A DNA stretch of 29,255 nucleotides from Methylibium sp031393925 (GTDB lineage Bacteria > Pseudomonadota > Gammaproteobacteria > Burkholderiales > Burkholderiaceae_C): contig NZ_JANMWL010000013.1 of the NCBI RefSeq assembly GCF_031393925.1, positions 1-29,255 on the forward strand. Reading direction: 5' to 3'. Both the position numbers and the translations under genes were made by a program. Of the stretch, positions 15,622 through 23,777 are shown in pieces. Within the stretch, counting starts at the first letter, position 1; the number at the start of each line of letters is the position of its first letter. The notes under the pieces were generated by a model. That model was not told the origin of the DNA and ran no database searches. It saw only the letters and a list, made by a program, of their open reading frames with translations.

Positions 15622-16406
15622 CCAGCGGCCCGCAGACGATCAGCTCGCGCGACAACCCTCTGCTCGCGCGCCTGCGCAAGCTCAAGGACGACCCCGGTGC
15701 CTACCGCCGGCTCGGCGAGATCTGGCTCGAAGGCGAGCACCTCTGCACGGCCTGCACCGCGCGCGGGCGGCCGGTGCTGCAGGCGGTTTACAGCGAGTCG
15801 GGCTGGGCCAACGCGAAGCTGCGCCCGCTTGCCGTGGCGGCGCCGCGCGTGGCGGTGCTGAGCGACGCGCTGTTCGCCGGCATCAGCGGGCTGGAATCGC
15901 CGGCCGGTGTCGGCTACCTCATTGCCGCGAGCGATGCTGCGCGGCTGCAACCGGGCGAGGCCAGCCTCGTGCTCGACCGCCTGCAGGATGCCGGCAACGT
16001 CGGCAGCATCCTGCGCAGTGCCGCCGCGTTGGGCGTGCCGCAGGTCATCGCGCTCAAGGGCACCGCGGCGCTGTGGTCGCCCAAGGTGCTGCGCGCCGGC
16101 ATGGGCGCGCACTTCGCGTTGCGGCTGGTCGAAGGCGCAGCGATCGACGCGCTCGATACGCTGGCGCTGCCGCTGCTGGCCACCAGCTCGCATGCCCAGC
16201 GCAGCTTGTTCGAAGGCGCCTTGCCCAGCCCCTGCGCCTGGGTGTTCGGTCATGAAGGGCAGGGCGTCGCGGCGGAGCTGCTGGCGCGCTGTACCGAGAC
16301 GCGCCGAATTCCGCAGCCGGGCGGCGAAGAGTCGCTCAACGTCGCGGCCGCCGCGGCGATCTGCTGCTACGAATCCTTGCGCCAGCGCCAGACCACCATT
16401 GCGTAG
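15618..16406 (+). CDS. SpoU/TrmH-family (SPOUT) RNA 2'-O-methyltransferase
   Basis: 262 residues. The three SPOUT motifs are visible: VLDRLQDAGNVGSILRSAAALGV (motif 1, conserved N and R), WVFGHEGQGVAAELL (motif 2) and IPQPGGEESLNVAAAAAICCYE (motif 3), which forms the trefoil knot that binds S-adenosylmethionine. An N-terminal domain resembling the substrate-binding domain of RlmB/TsnR-type enzymes (ISSRDNPLLARLRKLK) precedes it. The exact target (rRNA or tRNA) cannot be read from sequence. It is the last gene of the long plus-strand cluster; its 3' end overlaps the convergent DUF2784 gene by 40 bases. Confidence 0.93.
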   Translation: MTSGPQTISSRDNPLLARLRKLKDDPGAYRRLGEIWLEGEHLCTACTARGRPVLQAVYSESGWANAKLRPLAVAAPRVAVLSDALFAGISGLESPAGVGYLIAASDAARLQPGEASLVLDRLQDAGNVGSILRSAAALGVPQVIALKGTAALWSPKVLRAGMGAHFALRLVEGAAIDALDTLALPLLATSSHAQRSLFEGALPSPCAWVFGHEGQGVAAELLARCTETRRIPQPGGEESLNVAAAAAICCYESLRQRQTTIA

Positions 16407-16735
16407 ATCGCCAGGTTCAGCACGATCACCGCGGCGCCAAGCAGCCATTGCCAATCGCGCGTGAGCGCTGCGGGGTAGATGAGCGACAGCAGGTAATGGT
16501 CGATGAAGCCGCCCGCGTAGCCGTGTTCTCCGGCGGCGGCGCGCAACTGGTTTTCCAGCGGCGTGAGCGGGCAGACGGCGCCGCTCAGCTCGACGGTCGC
16601 GCCCCAGATCGCGGCCGGCAGGTGCAGCGCAGCAGCGACCGGCCAGCGCAGGCAGAGCAGGCCGCCGAGCACCACGAAGACGATGAAGCCGGCGTGTAAC
16701 AGCACGACGGCATCGGCCAAGCGCGCCGCGAGCAT
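16367..16735 (-). CDS. DUF2784 small membrane protein
   Basis: 122 residues from the ATG at 16735. The segment GATVELSGAVCPLTPLENQL, then GYAGGFIDHYLLSLIYP, matches the conserved core of the DUF2784 family as I know it. About three hydrophobic segments (residues ~5-28, ~33-52, ~95-115) predict an inner-membrane protein. The function of the family is unknown. It is the last gene of a minus-strand operon, starting eight bases after the mnmC stop (a GTG at 16744 overlapping that stop is an alternative). Its 3' end lies inside the opposite methyltransferase gene. Confidence 0.8.
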   Translation of the reverse strand: MLAARLADAVVLLHAGFIVFVVLGGLLCLRWPVAAALHLPAAIWGATVELSGAVCPLTPLENQLRAAAGEHGYAGGFIDHYLLSLIYPAALTRDWQWLLGAAVIVLNLAIYAMVVWRWRKDS

Positions 16736-16740
16736 GTCGG

Positions 16741-18714
16741 TCACCGTGGCGGGCGCAGCGCGTAGCGCGCCGGATCGAGCGCGTCGCGCAAGTCGGCTTC
16801 GACCGGGCAGGGCGCGCCGCTCACCCAGGAGGCGAGCACCTGCGCGCCAAGCGCTGCCCAAGCGATGCCGCGCGAACCCAGGCCGCTGAAGACGTAGAGG
16901 CCACCCGACGCGTCGCGGCGGCGCGGCACGAAGCGCGGGTGGTCGGCGCGCGTGGCGTCGCGCAGCGCTTCAAGATTGCACAGCGCGCCGATCAGCGGCA
17001 GGCGGTCGGGCGTGACGGCGCGCCAGCCGACGCGGCCGCTCCACGGCAGCGACTGCCATCGGTTCGCGGCGTTGCTATCGCTGCCGTTGCCGTTGCCACG
17101 GTCGCCATCGCCGCTGCCCGAAAGCCGCGCGAGTTGCAGCAGGTTTTGGCGATGGTCGGCCGCACGCAGGTCGCACTCATCGTCGTCGCGCTGGCTGGTG
17201 GCGCCGAACAGCAGCCGGCCTTCGATCGGTGGCAGCAGGTAGCCGTCACCGGCCACCGGCACCTGCGCGTGTGGCAAGCCGGGGACGTCGGCGGGCAGGC
17301 TGCTGAGCTGACCGCGCACCGCCGACAGTGCCTGCAACTCGCCGCCGACGAGCCAACGCGCGTCGAGCGCATTGGCCAGCACCAACACCGGCGCGCTGCC
17401 CACCACGCGACCGAGCGCATCGAGCGCCTGCCAAACGCCGCCCTCGCGGCACACGCGCGCGACCGCCACGCCGCACTGCAGGTGCGCGCCACTGGCCGTG
17501 AGCAGCGTGGCCGCATAGTCCCGCGGCGCCAACCAGCCAGCGCCGCCATACCACCAGCCGCCGCTTGGCAGCGCGAGCCCGGTCGCCGCCCGTGCTGCCT
17601 TGCAAGGCAGCCAGTCGACATAGTCGCGCGGCAGCTGCTGAGCGGCGAGTGCGGCACGGGCTTGCGCGTCGCCAAGCCGCGCTTCGAGACGCAGCACGCC
17701 CAGGAGCTGGCCATGCACGCGGCCATCGGCCAACCACGGCACCAGCAGGCGCTGGGTGTGCAGCGCCGCCGCGCGGTGCAGCCGGGCGTGCGGTCCGTCA
17801 TCGGCGTTGAAGCTGCCGTGAAAGATGCCGGCGTCATTGCCAGAGGTCGCGCTCGCCAGCGCAGGCTCACGCTCGAGCACGGTGCAGCGCCAGCCCTGCG
17901 CCGCCAATGCCCAGGCCGCGGCGCAGCCGGCCAGCCCGGCACCGATGACGAGCGCTTCGCGCGTGCCTGCATGGACGTGCAGCCCACCCGGTGGCGCCGC
18001 GGCGTGATGACGCGGCGCGTAGCGCGCCAGCGTGATGTCGCGCGTGCCGTTGAAACTCGGCGCCGAAGTCACCTCGAAGCCGGCTGCGGCTAGGCCGTCG
18101 CGCAGCACGCGCGATGAACTCATTGTCGCGACGGTCGAGCCCGGCACCGCGAGTCGACCGACCCGGCGCGCAAGCGCCGCCGACCCGGTCTGCGCAGGGC
18201 GCGCCGTCTCCACTTCGTCGAGAAAGAAGGCGTCGACACTGGCCACCAGTTGGCGCAGCAGCAGCGAGGAATCGCCGAAGCCGAGCAGCAACTGGACGCG
18301 GCCGCCTTCGAAGTCGAGCGCGTGCAGGTTGGGCGTGGCCAGTGGCCAAGCGGCGACGAGGCGTGCCGACAGTTCGGGCAGCACCGAGCCAGCGTGCGCT
18401 CGCGCGAGGTCGTCGCGGCCGAGCGGGTGTCCTTCGATCGCCACGAACACGAGGCGCTCGCAGCGCCGTGGATCGCGCCGCCACGCGTCCCAGCTGGCGA
18501 GGAAGTTGATGCCCAGGCCGAAGCCGGTTGCCAGGATGACGAAGCGCTCGCGCCCGACCCAGCGCGCCGGCAGACCGTTGCCGGCGAGAAAGACCTCGCG
18601 CGACGACGCCAGAGCTGCGCCCGTCGGGAGATGAAGGCCGGCAATGCGCCGTGCCTGCGACGCGGCTTCGGACGTGTTGGCCAGCGTGCCCGGCGTGATC
18701 GGCGCGGTCTTCAT
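16741..18714 (-). CDS. mnmC: Bifunctional tRNA 5-methylaminomethyl-2-thiouridine biosynthesis protein MnmC
   Basis: 657 residues, near the 668 of E. coli. The N-terminal methyltransferase half has LAGNGLPARW, the SAM-binding ILATGFGLGINFLASWDAW (60-78) and FFLDE with aspartate 166. The C-terminal half is a DAO-type FAD oxidase: ALVIGAGLAGCAAAW (~254-268), TSGNDAGIFHGSFNADDG, and GGLYVFSGLGSRGIAWA near the end. The oxidase removes the carboxymethyl group of cmnm5s2U34 and the methylase makes mnm5s2U34. Here the usual LDGFxPxxNPxMW loop reads LDEVETARPAQTG and the N-terminal SxxFDDxYF segment is absent, so methylase activity is uncertain. A GNGNGSDSN low-complexity insertion lies near residue 540. 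The ATG overlaps the stop of the upstream gene. Confidence 0.93.
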   Translation of the reverse strand: MKTAPITPGTLANTSEAASQARRIAGLHLPTGAALASSREVFLAGNGLPARWVGRERFVILATGFGLGINFLASWDAWRRDPRRCERLVFVAIEGHPLGRDDLARAHAGSVLPELSARLVAAWPLATPNLHALDFEGGRVQLLLGFGDSSLLLRQLVASVDAFFLDEVETARPAQTGSAALARRVGRLAVPGSTVATMSSSRVLRDGLAAAGFEVTSAPSFNGTRDITLARYAPRHHAAAPPGGLHVHAGTREALVIGAGLAGCAAAWALAAQGWRCTVLEREPALASATSGNDAGIFHGSFNADDGPHARLHRAAALHTQRLLVPWLADGRVHGQLLGVLRLEARLGDAQARAALAAQQLPRDYVDWLPCKAARAATGLALPSGGWWYGGAGWLAPRDYAATLLTASGAHLQCGVAVARVCREGGVWQALDALGRVVGSAPVLVLANALDARWLVGGELQALSAVRGQLSSLPADVPGLPHAQVPVAGDGYLLPPIEGRLLFGATSQRDDDECDLRAADHRQNLLQLARLSGSGDGDRGNGNGSDSNAANRWQSLPWSGRVGWRAVTPDRLPLIGALCNLEALRDATRADHPRFVPRRRDASGGLYVFSGLGSRGIAWAALGAQVLASWVSGAPCPVEADLRDALDPARYALRPPR

Positions 18715-19661
18715 GCGGCGCGCGCCGCGAGCCACTGCAACAAGGGCTCGCGCACGCTCGCGAGGCCGCGGTAGGCCAGCACCGCATCGCTCATCGACGC
18801 GAGCGCCGCATGCAGCGCCGCGGCGCGCCCGGGAGTGTGCAGGGCGGTGGCGAGAGGCTGCTGTTCCACATGGATGGTGAAGATGGCTTGCTGCAGCGCC
18901 TTCAGCGGTATGAAGGTCTGGTGTTCGGTGCGCCAGTGAGCCAGCGACGCGACCCTGCCGGCATCGCACCCCGGCGGCCAGCGCTCGGCGGCCAGGAGCT
19001 GCGGGTGCGCGTGTGGGTGCGCACGCAAGTGCGCATGCGCGGTGACGGTCCACACGAAGCGCTCCCAGCGCTCGCCTGCGCTGACCAGTTTGATCAGCGC
19101 GTCGCCCGCCTTGACGAGCAGCGCGTTGTCCGCCACCGGGGCGTGGACTTCAGCAAAGGAGCGGCCGATCTTTTCTTCGGGCGCCCAGTGCGAGGGCAGG
19201 CACACCGCGAGCCAGGCAATGCGCCCGCGGCGCGCATCGACGATCGCCAGGTCTTCGGCGAACGCCAGCGCGAGCAGGCCTGCAAGGCGCCAGCCGGACG
19301 GCAGGCCAGCGAGGCAGGCGCCGATCTCACTCGGCGCGCTTTCGCCCAGCGCCACCGGCGTGTCATGACGCACCGACCAGCCAAGCTGCGCTGCACTGGC
19401 GATCGCGCCGTCCCAGCCAAACGCGTCGGGCCATTCGCGTGCTGCCTGGTGGCACAGGGCCGAAAGCGCCGGGGCGGCGTCGAAGTCCGGCGCCACGAGC
19501 AGGGCCTGCGGAGCATGGCACGACAGCACTGCGAGTTTTTCCTTGAAGGTGCGCTCGTGCGGATGCAAGGGCGTCAACTGTCGTGTGCCGGCCGCCAGGA
19601 GGCGCAGGCCGGGCTGCATGCGATGCGGCGCGCTGACGGCGGCGTCGAAGTCGAAGGGCAT
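18711..19661 (-). CDS. DUF3445 / haem-dependent oxidative N-demethylase (HODM) alpha-like protein
   Basis: 316 residues from the ATG at 19661. Conserved family blocks are visible: WRLAGLLALAFAEDLAIVD, VCLPSHWAPEEKIGRSFAEVHAPV, ERWERFVWTVT, LAHWRTEHQTFIPL and SMSDAVLAYRGL. Members of this family in the HODM enzyme are haem proteins that demethylate dimethylamine; most others, like this one, have no assigned substrate. The short histidine-rich stretch TAHAHLRAHPHAHP is notable. The stop overlaps the mnmC start (ATGA), so the two are translationally coupled. No clear ribosome site is seen at the start. Confidence 0.85.
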   Translation of the reverse strand: MPFDFDAAVSAPHRMQPGLRLLAAGTRQLTPLHPHERTFKEKLAVLSCHAPQALLVAPDFDAAPALSALCHQAAREWPDAFGWDGAIASAAQLGWSVRHDTPVALGESAPSEIGACLAGLPSGWRLAGLLALAFAEDLAIVDARRGRIAWLAVCLPSHWAPEEKIGRSFAEVHAPVADNALLVKAGDALIKLVSAGERWERFVWTVTAHAHLRAHPHAHPQLLAAERWPPGCDAGRVASLAHWRTEHQTFIPLKALQQAIFTIHVEQQPLATALHTPGRAAALHAALASMSDAVLAYRGLASVREPLLQWLAARAA

Positions 19662-19709
19662 GCGGCATTCTGCGGGCGCGTGTACTGGCCGCAACGCCGG
19701 CAAAGCCGG

Positions 19710-19744
19710 AAAAAACAAACAAGCCCGCACGCGGCGGGCTTGTT
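19710..19744 (-). terminator. Intrinsic terminator of the earP-efp operon
   Basis: On the minus strand an 11-bp perfect stem, AACAAGCCCGC paired with GCGGGCTTGTT (arms 19734-19744 and 19718-19728, 5-base loop), is followed by TTTGTTTTTT. It begins 25 bases after the efp stop. It also separates efp from the next minus-strand gene, whose start lies 49 bases further on. Confidence 0.92.
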
Positions 19745-19769
19745 CGAACGTGGCGGATGCCGCGTGCGC

Positions 19770-20324
19770 TTAGACGCGCTTGCGGTACTCGTGGGTGCGC
19801 GTGTCGATCTCTATCTTGTCGCCGGTGGCCACGAAGATGGGCACCGGCACTTCAAAGCCGGTCGCGAGCTTGGCCGGCTTCATGATCTTGCCCGAGGTGT
19901 CGCCCTTGACAGCCGGCTCGGTGTAGATCACCTCGCGCACCACGCTGGTGGGCACCTCCACCGAGATCGCCTTGCCGTCGTAGAACACCACTTCGACCTG
20001 CATCGCGTCCTCGAGGTACTGGATCGCGTCGCCCATGTTCTCGGCCTCGACCTCGAACTGGTTGTACTCGGCGTCCATGAACACATACATCGGGTCCGCG
20101 AAGTAGGTGTAGGTGCAGTCCTTCTTCTCGAGCACGATCTGGTCCATCTTGTCGTCGGCCTTGAACACCAGCTCGGCGCCGGAGCCGTTGAGCAGGCTCT
20201 TCATCTTCATGCGTACCGTGGCGGAGTTGCGCCCGCCACGGCTGTATTCGGTCTTGAGCACGACCATCGGGTCCTTGCCCTGCATGATCACGTTGCCGGC
20301 GCGGATTTCCTGTGCGGTTTTCAT
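19770..20324 (-). CDS. efp: Translation elongation factor P (arginine-type)
   Basis: 184 residues with the three-domain EF-P pattern. The modification loop reads TEYSRGGRNSATVRMK and places arginine at residue 32, the residue rhamnosylated by EarP, instead of the lysine used in E. coli. The C-terminal OB domain has the signature KIMKPAKLATGFEVPVPIFV and ends GDKIEIDTRTHEYRKRV. EF-P relieves ribosome stalling at polyproline. AGGA lies about eight bases before the ATG at 20324; the frame is open 22 codons further upstream but MKTAQEIR is the family start. It is 90 bases downstream of earP on the same strand. Confidence 0.98.
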   Translation of the reverse strand: MKTAQEIRAGNVIMQGKDPMVVLKTEYSRGGRNSATVRMKMKSLLNGSGAELVFKADDKMDQIVLEKKDCTYTYFADPMYVFMDAEYNQFEVEAENMGDAIQYLEDAMQVEVVFYDGKAISVEVPTSVVREVIYTEPAVKGDTSGKIMKPAKLATGFEVPVPIFVATGDKIEIDTRTHEYRKRV

Positions 20325-20414
20325 TGTCGAGTCCTGTGTTGCGTGACGGGCCGCTCCGGGCCCTCGAGCTTTGCATGCACGGCGGAGCAACCTCTGCGCG
20401 CAAAGCCCAGCATT

Positions 20415-21524
20415 TTAGCGTTTGCCGCGAGCGAAGCCGTAAAGCCGGCTGGCCAGGTCGCCGCCCTGCGTGCTGGCGGCCTGAAGCGCGGCGCTGCGCC
20501 CGCGGGCGTGCGCCTGCCAGGCGATGGCGTCCACTGGCGTGGGTGCGGCATCGCCGCCATTGCAGCCGCGAAAGCGTGCGCGCAGAGAACGCGCCAGCGC
20601 GGGCGCGGCGCCTTCCAAGTAGAGGTCGAGAAAGGCCTCGAGCTTGGCGCGATGGGCACCGTCGGACTGCGCATAGAGCTGCCAGACAAACGGCCGCCCG
20701 GCCCACAGCGCGCGCACCAGCGAGTCTTCGCCGCGCACGTGGTTGAGCGTGCAGCTCCACAGCAGGCGGTCGTAGCCGGGCTGCGTCAGCCAGGGTAAGA
20801 AATGCGCTTGCAACTGCCCGCGCTGGACCATGCTGCCGGCGTCGGCCGATGCGCCCAGCCAGCTGGCCACCTGGCGGGCCGGCGCGCCGGGCGCGACCAG
20901 CAGCTGCGTGGGCTCGCGCTGCCAAGCCTCGAGCCAGGCGCCCAGTGCGGGCTGCTCGTAGCCGAACAGGCTGATGCGCTGGCCCGCTTGCGGCGCGGCG
21001 CCCAGCGCTGCGAGCCCCGCAGTGGCATCGAAGCCGTCGCGCTGCGCAGGCAGGTCGTCTTCGAGCAGCAGGCCACCGCCTCGAGCCGTGAAGCCCGGGT
21101 AGAAGAACCATTTCGTCAACCCGGCGCCCGGCCCGCTGGCCTGCGGCGACGCGAGACCGTGGCTGCGCTCGGCATGGCCTTCAGCGCTCAGGTATTCGAG
21201 GTTGATCCACACCGGCGGCGGTGTGCCCGCGGCCATGCGCGCGACAAAGGCCGGCGGCGGATTGCAACCGAAGGCCTCGACCACCACGTCGCCTGCGCGC
21301 TCGCCCGCTACCGGCTCACGCCACGGCAGCACGCGCACACCGTGAGCACCGTGCGGCGCCATCCAGGCTAGTGCCGATGCGTCATCCACCCACAGCCGCA
21401 CGCGCTGCCCGAGCGCTGCCAGGCGCCGGGCGAGCCGCCAGCACACGCCGAGGTCGCCGTGGTTGTCGATCACGCGGCAAAAGAGATCCCAGTCGAGCGC
21501 TTCGCCGATACCCGCAGGCTGCAT
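20415..21524 (-). CDS. earP: EF-P arginine rhamnosyltransferase EarP
   Basis: 369 residues from the ATG at 21524. The N-terminal motif WDLFCRVIDNHGDLGVCWRLARRLA contains the conserved catalytic aspartate region, and NHVRGEDSLVRALWAGRPFVWQLY carries the TDP-rhamnose-binding R-x-E-D-S element of the GT104 family. EarP transfers rhamnose from TDP-rhamnose to Arg32 of EF-P. Its partner efp is the next gene downstream and carries that arginine. An open frame extends upstream of 21524 but without similarity. It is divergent from uvrC. Confidence 0.96.
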   Translation of the reverse strand: MQPAGIGEALDWDLFCRVIDNHGDLGVCWRLARRLAALGQRVRLWVDDASALAWMAPHGAHGVRVLPWREPVAGERAGDVVVEAFGCNPPPAFVARMAAGTPPPVWINLEYLSAEGHAERSHGLASPQASGPGAGLTKWFFYPGFTARGGGLLLEDDLPAQRDGFDATAGLAALGAAPQAGQRISLFGYEQPALGAWLEAWQREPTQLLVAPGAPARQVASWLGASADAGSMVQRGQLQAHFLPWLTQPGYDRLLWSCTLNHVRGEDSLVRALWAGRPFVWQLYAQSDGAHRAKLEAFLDLYLEGAAPALARSLRARFRGCNGGDAAPTPVDAIAWQAHARGRSAALQAASTQGGDLASRLYGFARGKR

Positions 21525-21796
21525 GGTGCGGATTATCGAAGCCACGACTCGCGCGTGACGATCGACCAGATCACCGCCTTGCTCCAGGCGCTGCCGCCCG
21601 CGCCGTGGTTGCGGCATTCGCTGTGGGTTGTCCGACGGGTAGCTGGTCAGCCCCGCAAGTCGCTGCCAGCGGGTGTTGCGGGCGGCGGTGTCTGCGCTGT
21701 TCCCTGCGCGCTTTCTCGGCATGCTGCTCGCAGTGCTCGTGTCCGGGTGGCTGCTCGCGTGCTTTTGACGCTGCGCGGTCGGCACAATCGGGCGTC
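21525..21796. other. Divergent earP-uvrC intergenic region with a possible broken small ORF
   Basis: No intact recognisable gene lies here. On the plus strand a GTG at 21555 opens a frame reading VTIDQITALLQALPPAPWLRHSLWVV. A different frame further on reads RFLGMLLAVLVSGWLLACF and stops at 21768, giving a hydrophobic membrane-like C-terminus. Joining the two would need one frameshift near 21640. A CACAAT box (21783-21788) lies eight bases before the uvrC ATG and may be its -10 element. Overall coding evidence is weak. Confidence 0.3.
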
Positions 21797-23761
21797 ATGA
21801 ACGAGCCCGCACCTTCGCTCGAAACCGCATCGCCGCCGACGCCGCCCGTGCCAGCCGCGCTCGACGCGCTGCACGAGCGCCTGCTGGGCGATGTCGCTGC
21901 GCTGCCCAGCCTCCCAGGCGTCTACCGTTATTTCGACGCGCAGGGCGCGCTGCTCTATGTCGGCAAGGCGCGCAATCTCAAAAAGCGCGTGTCTAGCTAC
22001 TTCCAGAAGAATCACGGCGGCACGCGCACCGGCCACATGGTGGGCAAGATCGCGCGGCTCGAAACGACGGTGGTGCGCTCCGAAGCCGAGGCGCTGCTGC
22101 TCGAAAACAACCTCATCAAGACGCAGCACCCGAAGTTCAACATCCTGTTTCGTGACGACAAGAGCTATCCCTACCTCAAGCTCGCCTCGCACGCCTATCC
22201 GCGCATGGCGTACTACCGCGGCGCGGTCGACAAGCGCCACCGTTACTACGGCCCCTACCCGAGCGCCTGGGCCGTCAAGGAGACGATCCAGCTGCTGCAG
22301 AAGGTGTTTCGACTCCGCACTTGCGAGGACACGGTGTTCAACCACCGCACCCGGCCGTGCCTGCTGTACCAGATCAAACGCTGCTCGGCCCCCTGCGTGC
22401 AGGCGATCGAGGCTGACCACTACGCGAGCGACGTGGCCAATGCCGAGCGTTTCCTGCAGGGAGAACAGCAGGAGGTGATGGACGCGTTGCAGGCGCGCAT
22501 GCTGGCGCATGCGCAGGCGCAGGAGTACGAGAAGGCCGGCGAGATTCGCAACCAACTGGCCGCGCTCGCCCGGGTGCTGCATCAGCAGTCGGTCGAAACC
22601 AATGCCGATGCCGCTTTCGACAAGGACGCCGACATCCTGGCGGCGGTGGTGCAGGGCGGGCGCGCCTGCGTCAACCTGGCGATGGTGCGCGGAGGGCGGC
22701 ACCTTGGCGACCGACCGTACTTCCCGACGCATGTGGAGGAAGCCAGCGCGCTGGCGGGCATCGACGGCGAGGGCAGCGTGAGCACCCCACCGGCGGCGCA
22801 AGTCGAAGTGCAGGTACTCGAAGCCTTCATTGCGCAGCATTACCTCGACGGCAGCGCACCGCCGCTGCTGGTGACCAGCCACGCGATCGACAAGTCGCTC
22901 CTGGAAGCGCTCGGCGATGCGAGCGGCGTGCGCGTGAGCGTGCAACACCAGCCGCGCGACCACCGCCGGGTCTGGCTCGAGATGGCGACCCAGAACGCGC
23001 ACATCAAGCTGGCCCAGTTGCTCGGTGAAGAGGGCTCGCAGCGCGCGCGCACGCATGCCCTGGTCGACGCGCTCGACCTCGCACCCGACGATCTGGACAC
23101 CTTCCGCATCGAGTGTTTCGACATCAGCCATACCGCCGGTGAATCGACTCAGGCATCGTGCGTGGTGTTCGAGCAGCACAAGATGCAGTCCTCGCAATAC
23201 CGCCGCTACAACATCGAAGGTATTACGCCGGGCGACGACTATGCCGCCATGCGCCAGGTGCTCACGCGGCGCTATACCAAGCTCGCCGAGGCGGCTGCCA
23301 GGGGCGAGGCGCGGCTGCCCGACTTGGTGCTGGTCGACGGTGGCAAGGGCCAGGTTTCAATGGCGCGCGAGGTGTTCCAGGAACTCGGGCTCGATCTCGC
23401 ATTGATTGCCGGGGTGGAAAAGGGCGAGGGCCGCAAGGTCGGCATGGAGGAGCTCGTGTTCGCCGATGGCCGCGACAAGATCGGCCTGGGCAAGGAGTCG
23501 GCAGCACTCATGCTGGTGGCACAGATCCGCGACGAGGCGCACCGCTTTGCCATCACCGGCATGCGCGCACGCCGCGCGAGCGTGCGCACCGGCGGCAGCC
23601 AGCTCGAAGACATCGCCGGCATCGGACCGAAGAAACGTGCGAAGTTGCTGTCGCGTTTTGGCGGCGTGCGAGGCGTCGTCAACGCGAGCGTCGATGATCT
23701 GCGCGGCGTCGAGGGCATCTCGAAGGAACTGGCCGAGGAGATCTACCGTGTACTGCATTGA
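21797..23761 (+). CDS. uvrC: Excinuclease ABC subunit C
   Basis: 654 residues. The GIY-YIG nuclease domain starts at PGVYRYFDAQGALLYVGKAR (40-59) and makes the 3' incision. Four cysteines at 176, 188, 196 and 200 match the spacing of the iron-sulfur site of E. coli UvrC. A UVR motif follows (~residues 215-250, EYEKAGEIRNQL) for UvrB contact. The RNase H-like 5' nuclease domain has FDISHTAG and LVLVDGGKGQ, and a helix-hairpin-helix pair (IAGIGPKKRAKLL, VEGISKELAEEIY) ends the protein. The ATG at 21797 is chosen; the upstream open frame is antisense to earP and not UvrC-like. Confidence 0.97.
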   Translation: MNEPAPSLETASPPTPPVPAALDALHERLLGDVAALPSLPGVYRYFDAQGALLYVGKARNLKKRVSSYFQKNHGGTRTGHMVGKIARLETTVVRSEAEALLLENNLIKTQHPKFNILFRDDKSYPYLKLASHAYPRMAYYRGAVDKRHRYYGPYPSAWAVKETIQLLQKVFRLRTCEDTVFNHRTRPCLLYQIKRCSAPCVQAIEADHYASDVANAERFLQGEQQEVMDALQARMLAHAQAQEYEKAGEIRNQLAALARVLHQQSVETNADAAFDKDADILAAVVQGGRACVNLAMVRGGRHLGDRPYFPTHVEEASALAGIDGEGSVSTPPAAQVEVQVLEAFIAQHYLDGSAPPLLVTSHAIDKSLLEALGDASGVRVSVQHQPRDHRRVWLEMATQNAHIKLAQLLGEEGSQRARTHALVDALDLAPDDLDTFRIECFDISHTAGESTQASCVVFEQHKMQSSQYRRYNIEGITPGDDYAAMRQVLTRRYTKLAEAAARGEARLPDLVLVDGGKGQVSMAREVFQELGLDLALIAGVEKGEGRKVGMEELVFADGRDKIGLGKESAALMLVAQIRDEAHRFAITGMRARRASVRTGGSQLEDIAGIGPKKRAKLLSRFGGVRGVVNASVDDLRGVEGISKELAEEIYRVLH

Positions 23762-23777
23762 ACGACCCGCGCGCCCT

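Noticed and set aside
16939..18093. A 384-codon open frame on the plus strand inside mnmC
   Set aside because: The minus-strand frame carries clear FAD-oxidase motifs; the plus frame is a shadow.
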